A stretch of 60,224 nt of DNA from JAFGIG01 sp964397545 (GCA_964397545.1 CAYNIW010000014.1:1-60224); one strand, 5' to 3'; shown: positions 17,209-26,750, counted from the first letter of the stretch. Notes: a model not told the origin generated them from the sequence alone. Made by a program: numbers and translations.

Positions 17209-17862
17209 GTGCTTGTTCTCTTCGCAAAAGGCGGATGGGCAATGTGGCTTTTGCTCTTGGCGAGTGTTGTCGGGGGTGCCGCGATTTTCGAGAGGCTGAT
17301 AGTCCTTTGGAAGATAGCAAAGGACAGAAAGAAATTTCTTAGTGATTTTTTTCAGTCATACAGCTCCGAAGACAGAGGTAAAAAGTCAGCCGATGTCTGC
17401 AAAAACTACGACAGCGCCATATCCCGTGTAGCCGAAGCTCTTCTATCTCAGAATGATAAATATTTGGAATCCGACGAAGAGGAAAAAAGATTCGCTTTTG
17501 AAGACGCGGTGGGCATAGCAGCTGTTCGTGAGCTCGAAGTCCTCGACAAGGGGCTCGATATACTCGCGGCTGTCTCGACCATAGCTCCTCTGGTCGGTTT
17601 TCTCGGAACTGTTGTCGGAATGATGATGGCTTTCGATTCAATTGCCAAGGCGGCAACCGTTGATCCGGTCCTCGTCGCAAGCGGTATTCAGGTCGCTTTA
17701 ATCACAACAGCTACGGGATTATTAATCGCTTTTCCCGTGAGCGCTTTTCATGTATACTTTACATCAAGGATAAATTCGATAACCAAGGATATCGAATATG
17801 ATTCTGTAAAACTTATAGATTTTCTTCTTGGCAGAGCCCGAGCTGAGGAGATAAAGCTATAA
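17209..17862 (+). CDS. exbB: MotA/TolQ/ExbB proton channel family protein (copy 2)
   Basis: 217 residues, clearly paralogous to the 11184 product: GGWAMWLLLLAS at the start, then IAPLVGFLGTVVGMMMAFDS and IQVALITTATGLLIAFPVSA. GTG start behind AAGGAGG. No ExbD gene accompanies this copy, so it may share the upstream ExbD proteins or replace copy 1 in an alternative motor. Confidence 0.92.
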   Translation: MLVLFAKGGWAMWLLLLASVVGGAAIFERLIVLWKIAKDRKKFLSDFFQSYSSEDRGKKSADVCKNYDSAISRVAEALLSQNDKYLESDEEEKRFAFEDAVGIAAVRELEVLDKGLDILAAVSTIAPLVGFLGTVVGMMMAFDSIAKAATVDPVLVASGIQVALITTATGLLIAFPVSAFHVYFTSRINSITKDIEYDSVKLIDFLLGRARAEEIKL

Positions 17863-17878
17863 AAACAAGGAGGTTTGA

Positions 17879-19591
17879 ATGAAGCAAGTAGTGATTTTAT
17901 TGGCATGTTTTCTGTTCGCGGCATCTTCGGTATTCTCATCAGAAGGGTTGACTTTGACCTCTTCGTTCGCCACCCCGTTGAGAAACGTCCCGAAACTCAA
18001 TAAAGATGTTTCCGCATTTACCTTGATTTCTCCTAATTCTTGCAGAAGAAGCGAATTTCACGCGAGCAGAAGGATATTTGCCCACGGTGATACAGTGTCG
18101 GTAATATATTCCGATGTTGTAGATCCGGCTGCAACTGATTTTCAGAGAATGTATCAGGCCTACTCGCTCGATGCCGGAGCTAGCTGGACTTCTCAGGAAA
18201 TCGGCACGGGTCAGCTCAGAAGAACTTATCCCTGTCAGGATAATGTTTTTGACATCAACGCAGCAGACCCTATTGGAAGCGCTCCATACGCAACATGGAT
18301 GGAACTCTTAGGTGATAATACCGGCGGTTGCAGATTTACGTATGACGAAATAGTTCCTTTCCAGATTTTTACACCGGTTCAGGTAACAGACAGCGCGATG
18401 TATGAACCGACAATTATGGTCTGGGGTCAGGGAGACACAATCTGGGGAACTGGGCAGGATCTTCTTTACACCGGAGATCTTCTGCAGTGGTTTTCGACAG
18501 ATCACGGCGCGACATGGAACGTCAGCACATGGATTCCTATCGGCACGCATTATGATTTCACGAACGCGTTCATTGAAAACGGCAGTAACGGTTATGGAAT
18601 GGCGATAATGGGAGTATCTGAAGCCGTCGACAAGCATTACCTTCCCGTTTATTATGAGACCACAGATTACGGCCAGACATGGAGCGGTGGGGATCCTTTC
18701 ATGATAGTCGTGGATACCGATACGACTCCGCCTGACACTTTGGGTATGACCTGGATGGCCGGCTATAGTGCTGTTGTGGATCACAATACGAACATGCCCT
18801 ACATTGTGGCAAAACTTGATCCGGGAAGAGACGGAAGTTCTTACTACCTTGGTGAAATATGGTTCAATAAACCCAACGGAGGAACATTCGGTTCATGGAC
18901 TTTTGACGCCAGCAACCCCGTAGCTATTGTCGATTCCGGACCTGCCTGGGACTATATGGCAAACTATGTCCAAATAGGTTTTTATTACACGACCGTTGCA
19001 ACTGACACTTTCCCGATGCTGTATGTCTGCTACAGCGCCTTATCTTCGGATACAACAGTGGATGTGTTTTTGGCGACTTCCACGGATCACGGAAATACGT
19101 GGAATCATTTTCAGGTGACAGACGACCCGACTGTTACGAGATGGCTTTCACAGGTATCTCCTTATGTAGATCACAATGGAAACATACACATGATATTCTG
19201 TAATAATTTCCAGGGTGGAGACACCGATTATCTGCCGCTCTATCACGTCAGCGTCAATGTAGTTACCGATCTCGGTTTGCCTGCCGCTGGACCATACCCA
19301 GTTGCAGTCGAGGAAAATCCGAATGTTGAGATTCCCCGCGAATACAGAGTAGTGGCTAACACAAAAGGCAATGTTTGCACATTTGAAGTCAGCATACCTG
19401 AATCCGGTATGACTAATTTGAGCATATTCGATGCAACCGGCAGAAAAGTTGCTGAACTCGTAAACGGCAGACTCGACATGGGGACGCATACGTTTTCACT
19501 CAACGCAAGTCAGGTCACAACCGGTTCATATTTCTACAGACTTACTTCCAATGGTTTTGTCGCCAACGGAAAAGTTTTAATCGGCAGATAA
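17879..19591 (+). CDS. secreted Asp-box (sialidase-like propeller) protein with C-terminal tail
   Basis: 570 residues. The signal peptide is about 1-20. Four Asp-box motifs (S/T-x-D-x-G-x-x-W) are at about 96-103, 206-213, 261-268 and 401-408, which mark a BNR/sialidase-type beta-propeller. No sialidase catalytic set is recognised, so enzymatic activity is open. The C-terminal ~70 residues form a Por/FlgD-like tail (NLSIFDATGRKVAEL, then TTGSYFYRLTSN). It follows exbB copy 2 by 16 bases and is closed by the terminator at 19618-19643. Confidence 0.85.
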   Translation: MKQVVILLACFLFAASSVFSSEGLTLTSSFATPLRNVPKLNKDVSAFTLISPNSCRRSEFHASRRIFAHGDTVSVIYSDVVDPAATDFQRMYQAYSLDAGASWTSQEIGTGQLRRTYPCQDNVFDINAADPIGSAPYATWMELLGDNTGGCRFTYDEIVPFQIFTPVQVTDSAMYEPTIMVWGQGDTIWGTGQDLLYTGDLLQWFSTDHGATWNVSTWIPIGTHYDFTNAFIENGSNGYGMAIMGVSEAVDKHYLPVYYETTDYGQTWSGGDPFMIVVDTDTTPPDTLGMTWMAGYSAVVDHNTNMPYIVAKLDPGRDGSSYYLGEIWFNKPNGGTFGSWTFDASNPVAIVDSGPAWDYMANYVQIGFYYTTVATDTFPMLYVCYSALSSDTTVDVFLATSTDHGNTWNHFQVTDDPTVTRWLSQVSPYVDHNGNIHMIFCNNFQGGDTDYLPLYHVSVNVVTDLGLPAAGPYPVAVEENPNVEIPREYRVVANTKGNVCTFEVSIPESGMTNLSIFDATGRKVAELVNGRLDMGTHTFSLNASQVTTGSYFYRLTSNGFVANGKVLIGR

Positions 19592-19617
19592 CAAAATACT
19601 CTCGATTCGGGCTAATT

Positions 19618-19643
19618 AAAGGGAGGACGAATGTCCTCCCTTT
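19618..19643 (+). terminator. rho-independent terminator
   Basis: GGGAGGAC (19621-19628) and GTCCTCCC (19633-19640) form an eight-base stem with the loop GAAT, extended by AAA/TTT pairs and followed by TTTTCACTTTTTTTT. It closes the transcription unit ending with the Asp-box protein. Confidence 0.9.
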
Positions 19644-19670
19644 TCACTTTTTTTTGTCCTTTTAATGATA

Positions 19671-19676
19671 TATAAT
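19671..19676 (+). promoter_or_regulatory. -10 box upstream of the first subtilisin gene
   Basis: A perfect TATAAT with only a T-rich stretch at the -35 position. A start site near 19683 would leave a short leader and supports ATG 19706, not 19679, as the translation start. Confidence 0.5.
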
Positions 19677-19705
19677 GTATGATCTCTAAGTTCAGGAGGT
19701 CGAAA

Positions 19706-21256
19706 ATGAGAATTTTTTCAGTTTTTATCTGTTTGTTTATTTTGTCGTCTCAGGCAATATTAGCTTCTTCTTATGCTCCTGGAGAAGTAATCGTGAAATT
19801 CAAAACGGAGATGAGAGGATGTTTGGATTTTAAAAAAAATGAAGATGTCGTTTTCTCGGGATTTGAGGATCTTGACAACATTTTTAACAGATACGGTATA
19901 AATTCGTTTTCTCAGCTGATCGAATATTACGATTTTTCATGCAAAACAGACTACGGCTTGGACATGATTTTCATTTTTCGCTTTCCCGCGGAATATAATG
20001 TCAATGAAATCGTTAAAGCTTTTTCAAAAATTTCAACAGTGGATTTTTCCGAGCCTAACTATATAAGAGAAGTTTTCATGCAGCCTTTTTATGCTCCACT
20101 TTTAATACCAAACGACCCCAGCTATTCACAGCAGTGGTTTTTGCCTAACATCAGCGCTGAGGGCGCTTGGGATATCCAGACGGGCAACCACACGAAGAGA
20201 GTCTGCATAATTGACGTGGGTATGGAATACTCCCACCCCGATCTTTCAGGAAATTGGATAACCGGATATGATTTTTACGACAACGACCCAGATCCCGACC
20301 CCGGATTTTGGGGATTTTTGGAGACACACGGCACTCATTGTTCGGGCTGTGCCGCGGCTGTAACCAACAACTCAGTCGGCATCGCTTCGATAGGCTACGG
20401 TATAGGACTGATAGGAGTCAGGGCGGGATTTCTTTTTTCAATAAGCGATGTTGCCGCGACACAGGGCGTGTATTACGCCTGCACGACGGGGGCATCCGTC
20501 ATCTCAATGAGCTTCGGCGGACCCGATCCTATGTCAACTCTTCAGACCGCCATAAATGAAGCTTATAACAATTACGACATAATAGTCTGCGCCGCTGCGG
20601 GAAATAACGGAGATACGGTTCCTCAGTATCCGGCTAACGGAGCGAACGTCGTGTCTGTCGCCGCGACAAATTCGAGCAACCAAAAGGCGAGTTTTTCAAC
20701 ATACGGCGGCTGGGTGGATGTTTCCGCCCCCGGAGAAGATATTTACTCTACTTTGCCTTCCACGGGTGGGAATTACGGCAATATGAGCGGAACTTCAATG
20801 GCCTGCCCCGTGACAGCAGGTCTTCTCACTCTGATGAGATGCCAATTCCCGACGGAGACCAACACGCAGATAATAGCCAGATTGTATGCTTCCGCAGATT
20901 CAATGCCGCAAGAACCGCTTTTTCTTCAGGGGTTGATGGGCGCGGGTAAGATAAACGCCTTAAAAGCCATTTCAGGGGCATTAGGAGTGGAAGAGGGCCG
21001 GGAAATCGTGCGTATTGACGCGTGTCAAGTATTTAGTAATGGCGGAAAAACTTATTTGTCGGTTTTTTCGCAGGAGCTCAGGGATTTCGATATAACTCTT
21101 TTTGACCTTTCAGGCAGACAGGTTACAGAACTTTTCAGAGGTGAAATAGAAGGAGAAAAACAATTTGACTTGAGCGGTCTTGTTCCGGGAAGTTATTTTT
21201 ACAGCATAAACGCTTCTGGTGAAAATATGTCCGGTAAAATCGAAATAATCAAATAG
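19706..21256 (+). CDS. secreted subtilisin-like serine protease (S8) with C-terminal tail, copy 1
   Basis: 516 residues from ATG 19706, which is preceded by AGGAGG. Signal peptide about 1-20, an I9-like prodomain (about 24-125; GEVIVKFKTE) and the S8 catalytic domain. The triad is visible as D170 (CIIDVG), H208 (THGTHCSG) and S364 (SGTSMACP); the oxyanion Asn is in AAAGNNGD. The last ~60 residues are a Por-like tail (ITLFDLSGRQVTEL, SYFYSINAS). Secreted and probably surface-attached, likely degrading peptides. A close paralogue follows nine bases downstream. Confidence 0.92.
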   Translation: MRIFSVFICLFILSSQAILASSYAPGEVIVKFKTEMRGCLDFKKNEDVVFSGFEDLDNIFNRYGINSFSQLIEYYDFSCKTDYGLDMIFIFRFPAEYNVNEIVKAFSKISTVDFSEPNYIREVFMQPFYAPLLIPNDPSYSQQWFLPNISAEGAWDIQTGNHTKRVCIIDVGMEYSHPDLSGNWITGYDFYDNDPDPDPGFWGFLETHGTHCSGCAAAVTNNSVGIASIGYGIGLIGVRAGFLFSISDVAATQGVYYACTTGASVISMSFGGPDPMSTLQTAINEAYNNYDIIVCAAAGNNGDTVPQYPANGANVVSVAATNSSNQKASFSTYGGWVDVSAPGEDIYSTLPSTGGNYGNMSGTSMACPVTAGLLTLMRCQFPTETNTQIIARLYASADSMPQEPLFLQGLMGAGKINALKAISGALGVEEGREIVRIDACQVFSNGGKTYLSVFSQELRDFDITLFDLSGRQVTELFRGEIEGEKQFDLSGLVPGSYFYSINASGENMSGKIEIIK

Positions 21257-21265
21257 GAGGAAAAA

Positions 21266-23815
21266 GTGAAAAGAAGAATATTCGCGTTTGTCTTGCTGGC
21301 TTTTCTATCTCTTCCGGTTTTCGGGGCTCAGACTCACAAACCGGGAGAAATCGTCGTCAAATTCATCAATGAATACCGCGGAGGACTGTTTTTCGAAACG
21401 GAAGGAAGCGTCCTTACATCAGGAATCAGTTCTCTCGACAGAGTATTCAGTGATTTCGAGATAGAGAGTTTTGAAGTTCTTATTCCCGATTACGATTACG
21501 GCAGAAAAATTGATTTCGGTCTTGATATGATATATGTTTTCCGCTCGAGCTCCGACGAAAAAGCCGTCCTGAGTCTACAAGATTTTTTGGCTCTGCCTTT
21601 CGTTGAGTTTGCCGAACTGAATTATGCCGCGGACTTTTTCAGATCTACACATGTCACCGGGTGGGAACCTTTTTACACGCCTAACGATCCCTATTTTTCA
21701 AATCAATGGTTTCTTGGAAAAATCAGCGCTCCGGCAGCATGGGATGTCGCAACGGGAAACCACAGTTCAATTGTGGGAGTGGTAGACGACGGGTGCGAAA
21801 AAGACCATGCCGATCTAAGTCCGAATTACATCACCGGATACAATTATGTTAACAATACAAATGATCCTACCCCTCCTACTACTGCTGATAACCATGGAAC
21901 CCATTGTTCAGGACTTGCTGCTGCAGCTACAAATAACGGAATAGGGATAGCTGCGGCGAGCCATAATATTGGGCTTATAGGAGTAAGGGCTTATTATTTA
22001 AGTCAATGTGCTCAGGGTATTTATTTCTGCTCACAAAACGGGGCAAATGTCATATCCATGAGCTGGGGCCCCGGCAGTGCAGAGATTCTCGCGGCGCTAA
22101 ATGATGCCTATTACAATTACGACGTTATTCCTCTTGGTGCGGCGGGTAACGATAACACGACCACGCCGCATTATCCAGCCGCTTACGATGTTGTTGTGGC
22201 TGTCGCTTCATCAAATTCAGGTGATTATAAATCGAGTTTTTCGAATTACGGTTCTTGGGTCGATCTTGCGGCACCCGGAGAAAATATGTATTCGACTGTC
22301 CCTTTTGGGGATTACGCGAATATGGATGGAACCTCTATGGCTTGTCCCTTAACCGCGGGTCTTGCAGGACTTATAAGAGCTCTCGCTCCGACGATAAGCG
22401 CCGACTCTACAAAAGCTCTGTTGCAGGCCGGCTGCGATGCTATGCCCTATGATCCTTACTATACAGCAGGCGAACTAGGGTCCGGGAGAATTAACGCTTT
22501 TAGATCTGTCGGAAAAGCCGGATTCACTGATTTTAGATTTCTCAAGGCTATAGCTGAAGGGCCCGGAGGCAGTTTTCACATACTGCCGGGACAACAGGGG
22601 ACTATTGAATTCACTCTTTTGTGTGACACTGCCTTTAATCCAGCTTCATCAATTCAAGTGACAGCTTCTTCTTCTTCACCGATAATAACTTTCAGCGACA
22701 GCGTTTCAGATCTCGGTTCGGCTAACCCGGGTGATACTATCTCAAATCTATCCGATCTAATTGTGTTCAATGTCAATTCTTCGGCTTCGCCGCAATTCGT
22801 CACTGTTCTATTTGCGATATCGAGCAACCCAGACCCGATGACGGATACTTTTTCCTTTCGATTCGCCGCAGGCGGAATACCGGATATAATGATTGTCAAC
22901 GCGGACATAAACGGCAATTATTCAAACAAATACACAGACCCTCTTGACAGACTGTCTAAAGTTTATGATGTCTGGAGTAGATATGACGACGGACCTATAG
23001 GGTCTTTGCTGAACGATTATTCAATGGTTATATGGTTCACGGGTGATGCCGCTGTATCAGACAGCGTTCTGTCAGGCCAAGACATAACTGATCTGACTTC
23101 TTATCTCAACACCGGAAAAGACCTTTTCATAACTGGTCAGAACATAGCAGAATTTCTCAACGGCAACAACTTCTTAGCTGATTATCTTCACACCTCATGG
23201 GTTCAGAACACTACGACATCCACTCTTCAGTCCCTAACAGGTTCAATATTCGATCCTCTTATGATTGCGACAGCTGGCGGCCAGCCTTCCAATCAGACTT
23301 CACGAGATGTCCTGACCTCCGTCAACGGCGGAACAGATGCGTTGAAATATTATAATACGACCAATATAGGAGCTGTAACATTTTTCCAGGGCTCTTATAA
23401 AGTTGTGTTTTTTGGCTTTGGATTTGAAGCTGTTCATATGACTGGACCTTTCGCCCATCCTGACAGCGTTATGAAGAGAATACTCGACTGGTTTGAAACA
23501 GGAGTTGAAGAACAGCCCAACATAATCGGAAACGATATTAATGTTTTACTTTTGTCGGTCAACGGGACATCCGTTTTTTCCTCGTCAGTCAGTTTTTCAG
23601 CTGATGTCCCCATGGGAGAAGAGGCGAATGTCTATGTGTTCGACGTGACCGGCAGACAGGTGAAAACTCTTGCGTCAAATCTCTCCGGAGGGAGCCACAG
23701 ATTGTCATGGGACGGAAAAGACGAAAAAGGAATTAGCGTCTCCGGAGGCAATTATATAGTCAGGATGATGGGAAAAAGAACAACTTCCTCAGCCCGTATT
23801 TTGCTCGTGAGATAG
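21266..23815 (+). CDS. secreted subtilisin-like serine protease (S8), copy 2, with extra domain and FlgD-like tail
   Basis: 849 residues from a GTG behind AGGAGG. Signal peptide about 1-20, prodomain about 26-125, catalytic residues D174 (GVVDDG), H210 (DNHGTHCSG), N295 and S357 (DGTSMACP). Compared with copy 1 there is an additional ~330-residue region (about 425-760), with beta-sandwich character and a segment like a GATase/ThuA-type fold (LFITGQNIAEFL). The FlgD-like Ig tail (about 775-849) contains VFDVTGRQVKTL and SWDGKDEKG. It probably arose by tandem duplication of the neighbour. Confidence 0.92.
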   Translation: MKRRIFAFVLLAFLSLPVFGAQTHKPGEIVVKFINEYRGGLFFETEGSVLTSGISSLDRVFSDFEIESFEVLIPDYDYGRKIDFGLDMIYVFRSSSDEKAVLSLQDFLALPFVEFAELNYAADFFRSTHVTGWEPFYTPNDPYFSNQWFLGKISAPAAWDVATGNHSSIVGVVDDGCEKDHADLSPNYITGYNYVNNTNDPTPPTTADNHGTHCSGLAAAATNNGIGIAAASHNIGLIGVRAYYLSQCAQGIYFCSQNGANVISMSWGPGSAEILAALNDAYYNYDVIPLGAAGNDNTTTPHYPAAYDVVVAVASSNSGDYKSSFSNYGSWVDLAAPGENMYSTVPFGDYANMDGTSMACPLTAGLAGLIRALAPTISADSTKALLQAGCDAMPYDPYYTAGELGSGRINAFRSVGKAGFTDFRFLKAIAEGPGGSFHILPGQQGTIEFTLLCDTAFNPASSIQVTASSSSPIITFSDSVSDLGSANPGDTISNLSDLIVFNVNSSASPQFVTVLFAISSNPDPMTDTFSFRFAAGGIPDIMIVNADINGNYSNKYTDPLDRLSKVYDVWSRYDDGPIGSLLNDYSMVIWFTGDAAVSDSVLSGQDITDLTSYLNTGKDLFITGQNIAEFLNGNNFLADYLHTSWVQNTTTSTLQSLTGSIFDPLMIATAGGQPSNQTSRDVLTSVNGGTDALKYYNTTNIGAVTFFQGSYKVVFFGFGFEAVHMTGPFAHPDSVMKRILDWFETGVEEQPNIIGNDINVLLLSVNGTSVFSSSVSFSADVPMGEEANVYVFDVTGRQVKTLASNLSGGSHRLSWDGKDEKGISVSGGNYIVRMMGKRTTSSARILLVR

Positions 23816-23843
23816 ATGATTTATTGAGGGCTTATAACAGAAA

Positions 23844-24494
23844 TTAAAAAAAAGCTACAAGATCGAGGGGATATGAGGCGGTAAAATCAGCCTTGTATCC
23901 TCTCGTGTCATTAAAACCCCATTGGGCAAGAATTGAAATGCAACCTGCATTTTTAGCCGAAAGAATGTCAGCCCATGAGTCTCCGATAATGACAGTGCGG
24001 TTTTTGTCGAGAGCTTTTTTCTCAGTTATTTCGAGAATCATAGCCGGGTTGGGTTTAAGAGAAAAACCCATTCCTCCGGCGAGTTTTATATCGAAGTATT
24101 TTCCGAGACTGAAGAAATTCAGAATTTTTTCCGTCATAGCTTTTTCTTTGTTTGTAGCTACGCAGAGACTATAGTTTTTTTTCTTCAGCGACTTCAATGC
24201 AGTCCGGATCCCTTCGTAAGGGCGGCTGTTGTCGGCGATGTGCTCCATGTAATGTTTTGAAAAAAAATCTTTTGCGAAGTTAATTTGGGGCTCTTTTAAA
24301 TTCAACTCTGCCAATGAAGTTCTGATTAGATAATCAAAGCCCTGGCCGACAGCCTTCATGGCGTCTTTTTTACAAAGATGATCGAGACCGTAATGTTTTC
24401 TCAAAAAATTTATTGAAGCGACTATGTCATCAGAAGTGTCTATCAAGGTTCCATCGAGGTCGAAAATGACAGCTTGAATCTTTTTTAATATCAA
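23844..24494 (-). CDS. HAD hydrolase, phosphoglycolate phosphatase-like
   Basis: 216 residues from TTG 24494, which lies ten bases after AAGGAG. A longer frame to 24575 is ruled against because a good promoter sits inside it. HAD motif I is DLDGTLIDTS, with catalytic aspartates; motif II is ATNKEK; motifs III/IV are K-P-N-P and IIGDSWADI. The cap is of the Gph/PGMB type. It probably removes phosphate from 2-phosphoglycolate or another small phosphate ester in the cytoplasm. It is convergent with the protease gene. Confidence 0.88.
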   Translation of the reverse strand: MILKKIQAVIFDLDGTLIDTSDDIVASINFLRKHYGLDHLCKKDAMKAVGQGFDYLIRTSLAELNLKEPQINFAKDFFSKHYMEHIADNSRPYEGIRTALKSLKKKNYSLCVATNKEKAMTEKILNFFSLGKYFDIKLAGGMGFSLKPNPAMILEITEKKALDKNRTVIIGDSWADILSAKNAGCISILAQWGFNDTRGYKADFTASYPLDLVAFF

Positions 24495-24542
24495 GTATTC
24501 TGATCTCCTTATTAAATACTCTGTCAAAAATATCTGAAAAAG

Positions 24543-24571
24543 ATTATAATACCCTAAAAAGATGATGACAA
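24543..24571 (-). promoter_or_regulatory. sigma-70 promoter for the HAD hydrolase gene
   Basis: On the minus strand TTGTCA (24571-24566) and TATAAT (24548-24543) are separated by exactly 17 bases. It lies inside the longer alternative reading frame, so translation should start downstream at 24494. Confidence 0.75.
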
Positions 24572-24585
24572 ACATAAATCATTTA

Positions 24586-24615
24586 TTGAATTTATGGGTG
24601 AAATATGCTTAAAAT
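24586..24615 (+). promoter_or_regulatory. candidate promoter for the EF-G-like gene
   Basis: TTGAAT at 24586-24591, an 18-base spacer and TAAAAT at 24610-24615. It is divergent from the HAD hydrolase promoter, about 15 bases away from it. Confidence 0.45.
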
Positions 24616-24671
24616 ATCCCTTTACGCTAAATAATTATTTATACATCCGTTTTTTTACTTAAGGAGGGACA

Positions 24672-26750
24672 ATGGCGGTGTTCGGTGTTGACAATATCAG
24701 GAACATAGTATTGGTTTCTCATCAGGGAGCAGGAAAGACCACTCTCGCCGAATCCATGCTTTTCAACGCCGGTTCTATAAACAGAATGGGAAGCGTGGAC
24801 GACGGAAACACCGTCATGGATTTCGATGGGGACGAGAAAGCGAGAAAGACTTCAATAAACTTGTCCCTGGCAAATTTTATCTGGAAAGAAACGAAAGTAA
24901 ATGTCATGGACACGCCCGGATACATTGATTTCATATTTGAAACTATCGCCGCGATAGATGTTGCTGAAAGTGCTGTTGTTATTGTGGATTCAGCTTCCGG
25001 TGTAGAGGTGGGAACAGAGATAACATGGGACAGACTGGACGAAAAAAATGTCCCGAGGTTTGTTTTTGTAAATCATATGACAAAAGAAAACGCAGATTTC
25101 GAGAAATGCCTGTCTTCTCTCAGGGATTCATTTCCAAAAGTCATTTTCACTCCTTTCACTCTTCCTCTTGGTGAAGGATCCGTTCACAGCGGAATCGTGG
25201 ACGCCGTCGGGAAAAAAGCTTTTATAGTTAAAGACGGCAAAACTGAAATCACCGATATCCCGAAAGACTATACACAAAAAGCGGACGAGGTTTACAGCAC
25301 GATAGCCGAATCTGCCACTGAAGCAGACGAAGAACTCATGGAAAAATATCTTGAAGGGAAAAAACTCACAGAAGAGGAAATTTCCAGGGGTCTCGTAGAG
25401 GCATTTAGAAAAAATCTTTTTGTCCCGGTTTTATGCGGAGACGCGGTCTTAAACAGCGGAGTTGAAAACCTGCTGAACCTTATAACCGCATTGGCTCCGA
25501 ACCCGTCCTCCGTTTTTCCCTTAAAAGCAAGGAAAATCTCGGGAGAAGAAATTATAGAGATAAACGCCGCCTCTCCTTTCTCAGGGAAAATATTCAAAAT
25601 GACAGCCGAACAGCATGTTGGAGAAATATGCTATATCAGGGCGTATTCAGGGAAGGTGTCGCAGGGGTCGGAACTTGTCAACAGCAGGACAGCTAAAATG
25701 GAAAAAATAGGTCAAATGTTTTCGGTTGTCGGCAAAGACAGGACTGATACTAAAGAACTCTCAGCCGGAGACATAGCGGCACTTGTCAAGCTGAAAGACA
25801 CGGCTACAAATGACACTTTGTCAGATAAAAACCTGTCAATTGAGCTGGAGAAAATAAAGTTTCCCGAACCGAGTATAACTTTTGCCGTCATACCGGAATC
25901 GAAATCAGACGACGAGAAAATGATATCAGGACTGGCGAAAGTCCAGAAAGAAGATCCTTCGTTTAAATTCAGATACGATTCTGAGACAAGACAGACTCTC
26001 GTGGAAGGCCTTGGAGAGACACATCTGGAGATAATTCTATCGAAAATCAAGAAATCAGGAAGCAATCTGAAATTTGAAAAGCCCATAGTGAAATACAGGG
26101 AAACTATAAGAAAAAAAGCTGAAGCTCAAGGCAGACATAAGAAACAGTCTGGCGGAAGAGGACAGTTTGCCGATGTTTGGATAAGGTTTGAACCCTTGGA
26201 AAGGGGAAAAGACTTTGAGTTCAAAGACGAGATTTTCGGCGGCGCTGTGCCAAAAAATTATATTCCAGCCGTTCATAAAGGACTTGAGGAAACGCGAAGA
26301 AAAGGAATCCTATCGAATTCCCTGACGGTCGATTTCAAAGCCGTTCTCTTCGACGGGAGTTATCATAAAGTGGATTCTTCGGATTTCGCTTTTCAAATTG
26401 CTGCGTCTCTCGCTTTTCAGAAAGCGATTCCGGAAGCCAATCCTATTCTTCTTGAGCCGATAGTTAACATCGAAGTCACAGTTCCAAACGAAAACACCGG
26501 CGATATAATGGGCGATATAAGCACAAGAAGGGGAAAGGTCCTCGGCATGGAACCTGCCGGAAAATGGCAGAAAATTAAAGCGCTTGTTCCCGAAGCTGAA
26601 ATGTATATGTATTCCACAAATCTCAGGTCTATAACCCAGGGCAGAGGATTTTTTTCTCAGAAGTTCTCGCATTACGAAGAAGTCCCCAAAGAATTGACAA
26701 TGAAGATAGCCGAAGAGACAAAGAAAAGGAAGGAGGAGGCACATGAATAA
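24672..26750 (+). CDS. fusA: elongation factor G-like translational GTPase
   Basis: 692 residues, the usual EF-G length. G1 is HQGAGKT (17-23), the switch threonine is near T60, G3 is DTPG (80-83), and the usual NKMD of G4 is NHMT (134-137), so the guanine-specificity aspartate is replaced by Thr. EF-G domains II-V follow (GRGQFADVWI near 493, a glycine-rich C-terminal domain). A ribosome translocase or recycling factor is expected; the altered G4 suggests an EF-G paralogue (EF-G2-like). Start behind AAGGAGG. It overlaps the next gene by eight bases. Confidence 0.9.
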   Translation: MAVFGVDNIRNIVLVSHQGAGKTTLAESMLFNAGSINRMGSVDDGNTVMDFDGDEKARKTSINLSLANFIWKETKVNVMDTPGYIDFIFETIAAIDVAESAVVIVDSASGVEVGTEITWDRLDEKNVPRFVFVNHMTKENADFEKCLSSLRDSFPKVIFTPFTLPLGEGSVHSGIVDAVGKKAFIVKDGKTEITDIPKDYTQKADEVYSTIAESATEADEELMEKYLEGKKLTEEEISRGLVEAFRKNLFVPVLCGDAVLNSGVENLLNLITALAPNPSSVFPLKARKISGEEIIEINAASPFSGKIFKMTAEQHVGEICYIRAYSGKVSQGSELVNSRTAKMEKIGQMFSVVGKDRTDTKELSAGDIAALVKLKDTATNDTLSDKNLSIELEKIKFPEPSITFAVIPESKSDDEKMISGLAKVQKEDPSFKFRYDSETRQTLVEGLGETHLEIILSKIKKSGSNLKFEKPIVKYRETIRKKAEAQGRHKKQSGGRGQFADVWIRFEPLERGKDFEFKDEIFGGAVPKNYIPAVHKGLEETRRKGILSNSLTVDFKAVLFDGSYHKVDSSDFAFQIAASLAFQKAIPEANPILLEPIVNIEVTVPNENTGDIMGDISTRRGKVLGMEPAGKWQKIKALVPEAEMYMYSTNLRSITQGRGFFSQKFSHYEEVPKELTMKIAEETKKRKEEAHE

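Noticed and set aside
24495..24575. Extended N-terminus of the HAD hydrolase
   Set aside because: A consensus promoter (TTGTCA-17-TATAAT) lies within this stretch, so it is not translated.
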